Source of the DNA: an uncultured Lachnospiraceae bacterium
Lineage (GTDB): Bacteria > Bacillota > Clostridia > Lachnospirales > Lachnospiraceae
Reading direction: 5' to 3'
Assembly (NCBI GenBank): GCA_905236615.1
Contig: CAJORC010000047.1
Span: forward strand, 1-8,328
DNA length: 8,328 nucleotides
Shown here: positions 1 through 6,794 of the stretch, one piece after another
How the letters are laid out: each line of letters begins with the position of its first letter
Numbering within the stretch: the stretch's first letter is position 1
The notes under the pieces: generated by a model
What the model saw: only the letters and a program-made list of their open reading frames with translations
What the model was told of the DNA's origin: nothing
Databases searched by the model: none
Position numbers and translations under genes: made by a program

Positions 1-18
1 TATAGTTTTTTGAGGAAA

Positions 19-63
19 CCATCCGAAGCTCATCGTACTTATTCCGAATATACTTCGGACTGG
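19..63 (-). promoter_or_regulatory. alternative stem-loops downstream of PTS IIB
   Basis: On the minus strand, bases 63-53 (CCAGTCCGAAG) can pair with 28-19 (CTTCGGATGG) in a 10-bp stem with one bulged base. The same 59-54 segment (TCCGAA) can instead pair with 48-43 (TTCGGA) around a 5-nt loop. The two pairings exclude each other. There is no strong U-tract after either, so this is not a convincing intrinsic terminator; it may set PTS gene stoichiometry by attenuation or protect the mRNA end. The pairing is seen in sequence; the role is inference. Confidence 0.3.
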
Positions 64-128
64 TCTGAGTTTATAGTAATGAATTTTCATTCAATAACTA
101 TCTGTCTTAAAAAAATCCCGGTCATAGA

Positions 129-623
129 TCAAAAACCAAACTGACCTCTAAACTTACTCCAGTTACCGATAGCTGTCTCCTTAAGGAGTGCAAACTCAAC
201 TTCGTAACCTGCTTTTGTAATATCTTCAAGAGCCTGAGCCTCTTCCTGTGTAATTGACTGGTTATTTCCAAGCTTTGTTGTTCCAGGTCTGTCATTACAA
301 GGTCCGATGATAACAGTCTTGATATCGCTTGGTATAAAGCCTGCATCTACAAGTATCTTCTTCATATCTACAGGATTCTTTGTAATTACAAAATAGCGTG
401 TATCTGATTCAACTACCTTCTTGCTCTTAGCTATGAATTCATCAACACCCCATACAAAAGTCTTCTTATCAGAAGCACTCTTGTAAGCTGCCTTCAAGAC
501 AGGATTGGCTGCTGCTGCATCATTTACAGCAATCAATCCATCGCAAGGATACTCAAGTGACCAACGTGTTACTGTCTGTCCATGAATCATTCTGTCATCG
601 ACACGCAAAAAAGATACTGACAT
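129..623 (-). CDS. PTS system mannose/fructose/sorbose family IIB component
   Basis: Cytoplasmic phosphocarrier of a mannose-family sugar PTS. It takes phosphate from IIA on a histidine and passes it to the sugar moved by IIC/IID. The 164-residue protein has the usual length and opens with the family signature: strand SFLRVDDR, then MIHGQTV, which places the phosphorylatable histidine at H14 (family knowledge). The ATG at 623 has an AAGGAG ribosome binding site about 9 nt upstream. The gene lies 40 nt after the IIA stop and is surely co-transcribed with it. Membrane components IIC and IID are expected further downstream, but the first 128 bases of the window show no clear start for them. The sugar cannot be read from sequence; IIB of this family occurs with mannose, fructose, sorbose, N-acetylgalactosamine and other hexose or amino-sugar systems. 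Confidence 0.95.
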   Translation of the reverse strand: MSVSFLRVDDRMIHGQTVTRWSLEYPCDGLIAVNDAAAANPVLKAAYKSASDKKTFVWGVDEFIAKSKKVVESDTRYFVITKNPVDMKKILVDAGFIPSDIKTVIIGPCNDRPGTTKLGNNQSITQEEAQALEDITKAGYEVEFALLKETAIGNWSKFRGQFGF

Positions 624-663
624 TTTTATTTCTCCTTAATAATAAATTTAATTATTTTGCTTA

Positions 664-1092
664 TTACAAATCTTCATCTTCATCATCAGCTTCCACCTTA
701 AATTCATGAAGCTGACCTATCGCTGCCTCAAGAGCCTCAGTAAGCACAGATGAGGTATCATCATCATCTTTGCTAAGTACTGTAGTTATAACTAGCGGAA
801 GATTCATTCCACCAACCATTTTTGTTCTTGATAAAAGTCCAAGCTCTGCAATTACATTAGCTGCAGTTGAAAGAGGTGATCCTCCTATCAAATCAGCAAA
901 AAGTATGATCTCATCATCTTCTTTTACTACCTTGAGAAGCTCTTTAACATTTTCTGCAAACTCATTAGCGCCCATTCCATCTTTCAGGCTTGTTGCAAGT
1001 ACATCTTCTCTATCTTCTCCCGCGAGCATGCACACTGCACTTCTAAGCCCCGGTGCAAATTCTCCATGACTGACCAGTAATACATATTTCAT
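664..1092 (-). CDS. PTS system mannose/fructose-family IIA component
   Basis: Cytoplasmic phosphoryl carrier that accepts phosphate from HPr and hands it to IIB. The 142-residue protein starts with a beta strand ending at the active-site histidine (MKYVLLVSHGEFAPGL, H9). It also carries the conserved DLIGGSP loop, with D67 and the GGSP at about 70-73, typical of the EIIA-Man fold. It is a stand-alone IIA domain, not a IIAB fusion as in E. coli ManX; IIB is the next gene. The C-terminus is a very acidic tail (ADDEDEDL). The ATG at 1092 has a strong GGAGG site 8 nt upstream. The leader 5' of the gene holds a perfect palindrome right beside that site, suggesting control of transcription or of translation start. 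Substrate is unknown. Confidence 0.95.
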   Translation of the reverse strand: MKYVLLVSHGEFAPGLRSAVCMLAGEDREDVLATSLKDGMGANEFAENVKELLKVVKEDDEIILFADLIGGSPLSTAANVIAELGLLSRTKMVGGMNLPLVITTVLSKDDDDTSSVLTEALEAAIGQLHEFKVEADDEDEDL

Positions 1093-1106
1093 TTCAAAAT
1101 CCTCCT

Positions 1107-1129
1107 AATATAAAACACTGTTTTATATT
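1107..1129. promoter_or_regulatory. perfect 23-bp palindrome in the PTS leader (operator or hairpin)
   Basis: The arms aatataaaaca and tgttttatatt (11 bp each) flank one central base, with no mismatch. It ends one base before the minus-strand AGGAGG of the IIA gene (1101-1106) and lies 15-37 nt upstream of its ATG. Such a site fits a dimeric repressor operator downstream of the promoter. As RNA it is a weak A-U hairpin next to the ribosome binding site. No T-tract follows, so it is not a terminator. The cognate regulator is not identifiable from the window. Confidence 0.5.
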
Positions 1130-1185
1130 TTATTGTTTAGTAATTTACCTCTGTACTTACTAAAATATATAAAAAATCGCTCTAT

Positions 1186-1196
1186 AATACATCTCA
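1186..1196 (-). promoter_or_regulatory. 11-bp word shared with sensor-operon promoter (PTS copy)
   Basis: On the minus strand this reads TGAGATGTATT and continues into TATTATAG, which resembles a -10 box; no good -35 is visible 17 nt before it. The identical 11-mer in the same orientation lies at 5802-5812 upstream of the sensor operon. It may be a binding site for the neighbouring response regulator, or part of a shared promoter type. This is inference. Confidence 0.3.
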
Positions 1197-1235
1197 CAAG
1201 CGTCACTAATTCTTTGTGAAATGTGTAATTATTAA

Positions 1236-1251
1236 TACATTACATTTGTAA
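1236..1251. promoter_or_regulatory. small palindrome and tandem tacatt in PTS upstream region
   Basis: Bases 1240-1251 (ttacatttgtaa) are a perfect 5+2+5 palindrome, preceded by overlapping tacatt repeats at 1236 and 1241. On the minus strand a weak promoter candidate (TTATCA, 17 nt, TATTAA) would place this site between its -35 and -10 boxes, a usual repressor position. All elements are AT-rich and could be chance. The rest of 1130-1302 shows no gene. Confidence 0.2.
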
Positions 1252-1302
1252 CGTTGATAAAAGAGTCACTTTCTTCAAAGGAAATTCAGAGAACTTTGCT
1301 AT

Positions 1303-1345
1303 GAAAAAAGGACAAGCTTGCAGGAATTCTCTGCAAACTTGTCCT
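1303..1345 (-). terminator. intrinsic terminator of the sensor operon
   Basis: On the minus strand a 15-bp stem (1345-1331 with 1323-1309, one G-U pair) encloses a 7-nt loop and is followed by TTTTTTC. It starts 12 nt after the stop codon of the family 1 binding protein gene. It therefore should separate the sensor operon from the PTS genes, which need their own promoter or read-through. Confidence 0.88.
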
Positions 1346-1356
1346 CTTATATAACC

Positions 1357-2694
1357 TCATTTGAGCTTTTTTAAATAATCATTTATCCTTCGATTCCATA
1401 TTATCTGCTCCATCTGTATATTTGAATTTGCTTCAAGTATAGAATTAACAGCATTCCCAACCTCCGCCTCGATATCCTCCTGGTTTTGAAATCTGTTCTG
1501 CACTTCGGCATTATCCATAACTTCCGAAATTATGACTTTATCGAGAACTATCCCATATTCTTCTCTCATATACTTGGAAAGATCATCATCTTCCGTCACT
1601 TCTCTTAATGGAGACAGTCCTTCTGAGTAATCAAATATTTCTTTTTGGATTTTATCAGAACATGTAAGGACTTTTATAAAATCCCATGCCGCATCTGGAT
1701 TAAGTGTATCATCAGACATGGCAACACACAGTGTATCCAATCTGGAAATATTGTCACCACTAGTTCCGGCAGGCATAGTGGTGTATTTCCATTCAAAATC
1801 TGTGTAGTTATTTGTTCCAAAATCTCTCGCCTTATACGACCGATATGTAGAGAACAGCATTGGCTCAAACGCTACTATTCCTTTATAAAAATCAGTTGCA
1901 GATGTCACCCTTCCCTGCGGAAGCTTAGACAACCTTTCCAAAAATATAATTGATTCATAGATATTGTTTCCTGTAAAATCGCATTTTGTAGCATTTTTGT
2001 TAAACAATTTGACTTTATTTGATGTAAAGGCATCCTTCCATCCATAATTTATCGTTCCATACTGATCAATGCTGGTACTGGTGCGTACACATACTTTCTC
2101 ACATATATTATAAAAATCACTCCAGGTCCAGTCTTTCCCCGCAAGCATTATCCCATTCTGATTCAGTAATGTCTCATTTACCATCATCATTGTCGGAGAA
2201 CATTCGTAAGGAATAGCATACTGACTGTTTTTATTTTTCCCACACAGTAACGTTTTTTCATAAAATTTACTCTCTGAAAAATCTTTATCCTTCCTTATAA
2301 ATCCATTTAGATTTTTCATTGCGCCTATATTTAAGAAAATATTAAAATCACCGGAGGGTACAAAAAACACATCCGGCATATCTCCCAATACCATTTTCTC
2401 AGCAAGCCATTCTTCATAATTATCTCTCGTGATTCCATTCACATATTCAACACTTACATCAGGATGTTTTTTTTCATATTCAGCTATCGCATCATTCAAT
2501 ATCTTATATGAATTTCCATTGTATCGATTCCAGTAACTGCCTGTAAATACACCTACACGAAGCACTTTCTTGCGTTCATACACCTTTTTATGGAAATTGT
2601 TTATAAGTAGCAATACAAATATCATCAGGACAAAGCAAAGTATGAGCCTATATCTTCGCCTGATCCTTTTTTCGCCAAAAAATTTCATATTCAT
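1357..2694 (-). CDS. membrane-anchored extracellular solute-binding protein, family 1
   Basis: Predicted extracellular carbohydrate-binding protein of the MalE/UgpB type, 445 residues. The basic N-terminus (KRIRRRYR) is followed by one hydrophobic segment at about 16-33. There is no lipobox (the only cysteine is preceded by LIL), so it probably stays as an uncleaved membrane anchor. The body has family features: VRVGVF-like first strand (LRVGVF), NDAIAEYEKKHPDV, a domain-2 entry like MMMVNETLLNQNGI with DWTWSDFY, and a C-terminal SEGLSPLREV. Start: ATG at 2694, 10 nt after the regulator stop; a second ATG at 2688 has a better-spaced GGA, so the true start may be two codons later. No ABC permease follows and a terminator closes the unit, so a sensory role with the kinase is more likely than transport. 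Delivery of substrate to a distant transporter remains possible. Confidence 0.85.
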   Translation of the reverse strand: MNMKFFGEKRIRRRYRLILCFVLMIFVLLLINNFHKKVYERKKVLRVGVFTGSYWNRYNGNSYKILNDAIAEYEKKHPDVSVEYVNGITRDNYEEWLAEKMVLGDMPDVFFVPSGDFNIFLNIGAMKNLNGFIRKDKDFSESKFYEKTLLCGKNKNSQYAIPYECSPTMMMVNETLLNQNGIMLAGKDWTWSDFYNICEKVCVRTSTSIDQYGTINYGWKDAFTSNKVKLFNKNATKCDFTGNNIYESIIFLERLSKLPQGRVTSATDFYKGIVAFEPMLFSTYRSYKARDFGTNNYTDFEWKYTTMPAGTSGDNISRLDTLCVAMSDDTLNPDAAWDFIKVLTCSDKIQKEIFDYSEGLSPLREVTEDDDLSKYMREEYGIVLDKVIISEVMDNAEVQNRFQNQEDIEAEVGNAVNSILEANSNIQMEQIIWNRRINDYLKKLK

Positions 2695-2704
2695 ATCCGA
2701 TGGT

Positions 2705-3379
2705 TTAGTTAATCTCGATGTTTTTATTTACTGTGCCTGTCTGAACCGCCCATATAGCAAGCTGAGTCCTGTCTCGTAGTTCCAGTTTACTCAATATCGT
2801 ACTCAAAGTGTTTCTGACCGTTCCTTCTGAAAGGTCCAATTTTGCCGCTATTTCCTTATTAGAAAAGCCTCTGCCCACAAGAACTGCTATTCTCAACTCA
2901 GAATCTCTCAGGTCCTTTGCTGCATTTTCGTCAACCTCTATAGCAATATTAGATTTTGCCATCTGTGAAAACAAATTTACAACCTTTGAAGTAACCTCTT
3001 CGTTTATGATTGCCGTACCGTTATATACCTTTCTAATAGAGTCAGCAAGCTCATTCACAGAAATTCCCTTTAAAAGATATCCGCTGGCACCGTATTTTAA
3101 AGCATCATACACATATTTATCGTCATCAAATGTCGTCAAAATTATTATTTTTATGTCCGGATACTGCTCTTTAATAATTTGGGTGCACACAACTCCGTCC
3201 ATCACCGGCATCCTTATATCCATTAAAATTATATCCGGTTTTTCCTTCCTCACCGACCTTATTACTTCCCTTCCATCGGCTACTGCATCTGTAACATGAA
3301 AATCCGGAGTATTTTTTAGAATTATTATCAAGCTCTGTCTCAAAAGCTCCTGATCATCTGCAACTAATATATTAATCAT
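2705..3379 (-). CDS. NarL/LuxR-family response regulator
   Basis: DNA-binding transcriptional regulator of a two-component system, 224 residues, the normal length. The receiver domain at about 1-120 shows the acidic pair D8-D9, the phosphoacceptor D54 in ILMDIRMP, the switch T82/T83 in IILTTFDDD, and K104 in GYLLKG. A linker leads to a LuxR-type helix-turn-helix at about 154-212, with LRDSELRIAVLV, GFSNKEIAAKL and SEGTVRNTLSTILSKL. The ATG at 3379 overlaps the last 8 nt of the kinase gene and has GAGGTGAAGG just upstream, so the two are translationally coupled and form a cognate pair. Likely targets by proximity are its own operon promoter and the PTS operon, which share a short word. The signal is presumably the ligand of the flanking binding proteins. 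Confidence 0.96.
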   Translation of the reverse strand: MINILVADDQELLRQSLIIILKNTPDFHVTDAVADGREVIRSVRKEKPDIILMDIRMPVMDGVVCTQIIKEQYPDIKIIILTTFDDDKYVYDALKYGASGYLLKGISVNELADSIRKVYNGTAIINEEVTSKVVNLFSQMAKSNIAIEVDENAAKDLRDSELRIAVLVGRGFSNKEIAAKLDLSEGTVRNTLSTILSKLELRDRTQLAIWAVQTGTVNKNIEIN

Positions 3380-4751
3380 TATCCTTCACCTCTGCTATAT
3401 TGCCATCTTCATCACTGTTTCCCCATCTTATAGGTATTGATGCATTGATAGTAAATCCGTCTGACCCTTCATATTCAAGCCGTCCATTCAAAAGATTAAG
3501 TCTCTCCTCCATATGATGAAGACCAAATCCTTTGTGAATTTTACCACATCCGATTCCATTATCTTTTATATTAATTTTTAAAAGTTCATTTTCTCTTGTT
3601 ATCTTTATCTTAATCTCAGTAGCTTTTCCATGGCGTATCGCATTAGTTACACTTTCCTGTACTATCCTGTATATTGCTTCTTCTTCATCCTGACTAAAAT
3701 TCATCAAAGAAGTACTGCATTCAAAATCTATTTTTACCCCTGTTGATCTTTGCGTTTCATCAACAATTTTAAGTATAGCATCTTCCAATGCAAGTCTCTC
3801 CAATGCATCCGGTCGCAGTGCTTTAACAGATTGTCGGACATCTGTTATGCCCTGTCTTGCAACCTCCTCTATGGCCTTAAGCTGCTCCTTAGTAGCCTCA
3901 GGCGCTATATCCATTAGCATTATACATGCTTCGACTCCCGTTACGATTCCAGTTAATGCATGTCCCAACGTATCATGTATCTCCTGTGCAAAGCGATTTC
4001 TCTCTCTCGTCTCAGCTGCCCTTACAGACTCTTCAGTATATTCTTCAAGTCTCTTGTTTGCATCTTCTAGCTGAGCATTTGCCTTGGACAGTTCCTTGTA
4101 AAGCATTGCTATCCTCTCTTTTTCACTCATCTGCTCCAGCGTCAAAAAGACCATATACAAAATAAAAATAAAAACGTTAATCAAAAACATCATATTCATA
4201 GCTCCGGATAAAGCCGAAGAAATATCCTTACGATAATAGGTCCATATCACACTGACAGGTGTAATATTAAGATAAGTTGCCGGCAGTGAACTACTCAACA
4301 AAAGATCAAATATTGTCAGACCAACTATGTATATTAGTTTCTTTTTCCAATCAATACGGTTTCTCATTACATCTGCAAAAATCAGCAAAACAATAATATT
4401 ATAGGTTATGCCTGTAATTATCACTATCCCACAAACGATCATTCCTTCAATCCAAATCTTTGATATAAGCTCTATATGGTTGTGACATTCAATTGATAAT
4501 ATCAATAGAAGTCCTATATAAAGCATTATGGCTATAGACGGAATCTTCCAATAGACTATATTCAATTGACATCTGGTAATAAGACTAAAAGCATCCCCTT
4601 CTTTCACAAAACCATATATAGCATGCGAAGTTATTAACGTATTGAATATAATTATTATCCCATTGAATAAAAGCATAAGCTCAAACAGTTTATCCGAGAC
4701 CTTATCTATCCTGTCTTCCGCAGATGCCTCTATACTTCTTTCAAATGTCAT
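3372..4751 (-). CDS. sensor histidine kinase, HisKA_3 (NarL-partner) type
   Basis: Membrane sensor kinase of 459 residues. The N-terminal half holds about five hydrophobic segments (roughly 23-43, 70-88, 102-126, 137-155, 185-205). A coiled coil runs from 205 to 245. The HisKA_3 dimerisation box is RERNRFAQEIHDTLGH, with the phosphorylated histidine at H259. The ATPase domain shows the N-box around N370 (QESVTNAIRHG), DNGIG at 397-401 and GFGLHHMEERL at about 408-418. The architecture is DesK/LiaS-like, with no large extracellular domain, so it likely depends on partner proteins for ligand sensing. Binding-protein genes lie on both sides of the kinase-regulator pair. The ATG at 4751 is one base after the stop of the upstream binding protein and has AGGTGG about 8 nt ahead. 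Confidence 0.95.
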   Translation of the reverse strand: MTFERSIEASAEDRIDKVSDKLFELMLLFNGIIIIFNTLITSHAIYGFVKEGDAFSLITRCQLNIVYWKIPSIAIMLYIGLLLILSIECHNHIELISKIWIEGMIVCGIVIITGITYNIIVLLIFADVMRNRIDWKKKLIYIVGLTIFDLLLSSSLPATYLNITPVSVIWTYYRKDISSALSGAMNMMFLINVFIFILYMVFLTLEQMSEKERIAMLYKELSKANAQLEDANKRLEEYTEESVRAAETRERNRFAQEIHDTLGHALTGIVTGVEACIMLMDIAPEATKEQLKAIEEVARQGITDVRQSVKALRPDALERLALEDAILKIVDETQRSTGVKIDFECSTSLMNFSQDEEEAIYRIVQESVTNAIRHGKATEIKIKITRENELLKINIKDNGIGCGKIHKGFGLHHMEERLNLLNGRLEYEGSDGFTINASIPIRWGNSDEDGNIAEVKDND

Positions 4752-4752
4752 T

Positions 4753-5766
4753 TCATTGCCACCTGTCTTTAGTAAAAATCGAAATATTTCTTGATGTAAC
4801 CAACTGAATAGGAACTATTACATGTCTTTCTGTAGGGTTTTTTTCCAAAAGATCATATAATGCATCTGCTGCCTTTGTCCCCAAACGTGTAGGAAACTGT
4901 GCTGCCGATGCCGTCATTTTCCCCTCACTTATAAGTCGCTTAGCACTCGGAGAGGCATCCACACCATAAAGTTCTACTATTCCAAGCATATCATTTTCTT
5001 CAAGTGCTGAAGCTGCTCCACTTGCTGAAAAGTCATTTAAACAAAATACTCCATCAAATTCTTTCCCGCTCTCAATAAATTTTCCCAGATTCAGCATTGC
5101 AAGATCATACTGTCCTTCACATGGCAGCTCTCCCACAATCTCGGTTTTTTCATCCTTCTTTATCGTGTCGATAAATCCCTTCACCCTCTCCCTTCCGGAT
5201 ATAGCCTCTTCATGTGTCATCACTACGACCTTCGAACCATTCGGATGATTCATTAGATGATAGTTACCTATGATTTGACCTGCTCCATAATTATCAGAAA
5301 TAATTGTTGCATCAGCTATCAGCGGATCCTCAAGCTCTGTATCCACTACCACAATTTTTATACCCAGATTCTTTGCTTTTCTCAGTGTATCCGTGAGTGA
5401 AGCAGCATTTACAGGCGTCAGCACCAATGCATCTATTCCCATTTCTAACATCTCTTCTATCTGTGTCTGCTGTCTTGACGCATCCATAGCAGGATCTCTG
5501 AGAACGACTCTGTCTCCCTGAGCCTCTATACGATGACTGATCTGTTCATTTACTATCTCATAAAAATCATTATTCATAGTCATATAGGTCACACCTATCA
5601 ACTTTGACTTTTCCTTTTGACTCTCTGAGAAATCAGGTTTAATGATAAAAAGCAATATTAGAGTCGCAATACCACCTATTATCAGAAATATTTCTATCAA
5701 ATTTATCATGTGTATGTAGCTATGTACTGAATCACTATCATCTGTTGGTCTTTTTGTAAACGCCAT
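4753..5766 (-). CDS. membrane-anchored ribose/LacI-type sugar-binding protein
   Basis: Periplasmic-binding-fold protein of the Peripla_BP_4 (RbsB/XylF-like) type, 337 residues. About 20 polar residues precede one transmembrane segment at roughly 21-42, then comes the binding domain: IGVTYMTMNNDFYEIV, QIEEMLEMGIDALVLTPVNAASL, IVVVDTE, SGRERVKGF, FDGVFCLNDFSASGA and ELYGVDAS. The N-terminal segment lacks a signal-peptidase or lipobox site, so it looks like an uncleaved anchor. It is first in an operon with the kinase (1-nt gap) and no permease or ATPase. The same arrangement is known for XylFII of C. beijerinckii, an anchored binding protein that works with the LytS kinase. The ligand is probably a monosaccharide; which one cannot be told. 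The ATG at 5766 has AAGGGA at a long spacing; M20 is an alternative start. Confidence 0.9.
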   Translation of the reverse strand: MAFTKRPTDDSDSVHSYIHMINLIEIFLIIGGIATLILLFIIKPDFSESQKEKSKLIGVTYMTMNNDFYEIVNEQISHRIEAQGDRVVLRDPAMDASRQQTQIEEMLEMGIDALVLTPVNAASLTDTLRKAKNLGIKIVVVDTELEDPLIADATIISDNYGAGQIIGNYHLMNHPNGSKVVVMTHEEAISGRERVKGFIDTIKKDEKTEIVGELPCEGQYDLAMLNLGKFIESGKEFDGVFCLNDFSASGAASALEENDMLGIVELYGVDASPSAKRLISEGKMTASAAQFPTRLGTKAADALYDLLEKNPTERHVIVPIQLVTSRNISIFTKDRWQ

Positions 5767-5801
5767 ATACTATCGCTATCCCTTTCATTGTATTAAAAGA
5801 C

Positions 5802-5812
5802 AATACATCTCA
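5802..5812 (-). promoter_or_regulatory. 11-bp word shared with PTS upstream region (sensor-operon copy)
   Basis: TGAGATGTATT on the minus strand, identical to 1196-1186. Together with the overlapping second AGATGTA (5822-5816) it makes a tandem pair 12 bp apart, about one helical turn, as expected for a dimeric LuxR-type regulator. Binding by the operon's own regulator would give autoregulation plus control of the PTS. This is inference from two occurrences only. Confidence 0.3.
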
Positions 5813-5841
5813 TTTTACATCTATGTTGCTTTATACGTCAA
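5812..5841 (-). promoter_or_regulatory. candidate promoter of the sensor operon
   Basis: On the minus strand TTGACG (5841-5836) and TAAAAT (5817-5812) are separated by 18 nt, giving a fair sigma-A promoter about 45 nt before the first gene. It interlocks with the plus-strand promoter of the HAD gene. Just downstream the word TGAGATGTATT (5812-5802) matches the PTS upstream region, and AGATGTA occurs twice with a 12-bp period. Confidence 0.5.
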
Positions 5842-5854
5842 AAATAATTATAAT
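5826..5854 (+). promoter_or_regulatory. candidate promoter of the HAD hydrolase gene
   Basis: TTGCTT (5826-5831), a 17-nt spacer and a perfect TATAAT (5849-5854). The start codon follows 32 nt after the -10 box, with GGTGG at 5876-5880. It overlaps the minus-strand promoter, so the two transcription units may compete for polymerase. Confidence 0.5.
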
Positions 5855-5886
5855 TGTCTCAAAAAAATTTACAATGGTGGTAATAT

Positions 5887-6686
5887 ATGAACTATGAAAT
5901 AGTTTTCAGCGATGTTGACGGGACACTCCTAAATAGTAACCACATAATACTTCCAAGCACCTTAGCTGCTATAGAACAATTAAAAAAAAACATATCGAAT
6001 TTGTGATAATATCTGCCCGTAGTCCTTCCGGGATATATCCTATCCTCAAAAGATTTGGATTTGTTTGTCCAATAATATGCTACAGTGGCGCATTAATTCT
6101 GGATAAAGATCGTAAACCTCTCTATTCTACAGGTTTTTCTAAATATACCGGAAAAAAGATAGTAAATTACATAGAAAGTAATCATCTGGATTGCACCTGG
6201 AATATCTACTCTATGGACACGTGGATAGTAAAAGATAGAATGGATAAACGAGTTCAACTCGAAGAAAGTATCGTACAGGCGGAAGCTATAAATGGCAGCA
6301 TTGATATGCTTGATGATAATGCACTGATCGGTAAGATACTGTGCATGTGTAACCCTGATCACATCCTTAATATTGAGCAGCAATTAAGGAATGCATTCCC
6401 TGAACTATCAATTGCAAAATCGTCTGCTACCCTGCTTGAAATAATGGCTGGTAATATAAATAAAAGTACTGCTGTAAAAAAACTATGTAACATTTTGAAT
6501 ATACCGCTTGAAAATACGATAGCCTTTGGAGATAACTATAATGATGTAGAGATGCTTAATACAGTCGCAACACCATTTCTCATGGGGAATGCTCCCAGCG
6601 AATTAAAGTCTGCCTTCAAAAATATTACATATGACAATGACACTGATGGAATTGCGAGGGCTTTAGCATCGTTAAAATTAATCTAA
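5887..6686 (+). pseudogene. Cof-type HAD IIB phosphatase, frame broken at an A9 run
   Basis: HAD-superfamily phosphatase of the Cof/YidA type, which usually acts on sugar phosphates or other small phosphorylated metabolites in the cytoplasm. From the ATG at 5887 the frame gives motif I (FSDVDGTLL, D9 and D11) but stops at TGA 6004-6006. The other motifs lie in another frame: motif II (VIISARS), motif III lysine (NKSTAV) and motif IV (FGDNYNDVEML). The break sits in nine A residues at 5982-5990 followed by C. One extra A, or a -1 ribosomal shift, restores a single 266-residue protein of normal family length with K193, D216 and D220. No other damage is seen, which favours a recent mutation, a homopolymer sequencing error, or slippage that keeps the gene alive. 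Its placement beside a sugar sensor and PTS fits a sugar-phosphate role. Confidence 0.85.
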
Positions 6687-6716
6687 CTTAATCATTAATC
6701 CATTCCCAACTAAAAG

Positions 6717-6758
6717 TAAGAGCTGTGGCATTTTAAATTTCTAGTGCCACAGCTCTTA
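6717..6758. terminator. 14-bp perfect hairpin after the HAD gene
   Basis: taagagctgtggca (6717-6730) pairs perfectly with 6745-6758 around a 14-nt loop. It starts 31 nt after the HAD stop, so it likely terminates that gene, although the following T-tract is weak (TATT). On the other strand it lies about 36 nt beyond the 23S rRNA 3' end and could equally be the terminator of a lost rRNA operon. Confidence 0.6.
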
Positions 6759-6794
6759 TTCATCCGCTTTGTTTTACTTGCTCCCAGTCTTTTT

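Noticed and set aside
1..37. start of a PTS IIC gene (ATG at about 33, MSFGWFPQ)
   Set aside because: No ribosome binding site and no resemblance to known IIC N-termini; too short to judge.
1093..1302. sigma-54 promoter or catabolite-response (cre) site for the PTS genes
   Set aside because: No GG/GC pair at -24/-12 spacing; the nearest cre-like word (ttgtaacgttgata) does not fit the consensus around the central CG.
2808..3299. 163-codon plus-strand open frame
   Set aside because: It lies entirely antisense to the response regulator gene, which has full domain support; composition is typical of a shadow frame.
1357..5766. lipoprotein signal peptides on the two binding proteins
   Set aside because: No lipobox: the anchored segment of the first has no cysteine and the second has RLILCF, without the small residue before Cys.
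6690..6794. possible 5S rRNA after the 23S fragment
   Set aside because: No 5S-like sequence is seen on the minus strand; the space holds only spacer-like bases and the HAD hairpin.
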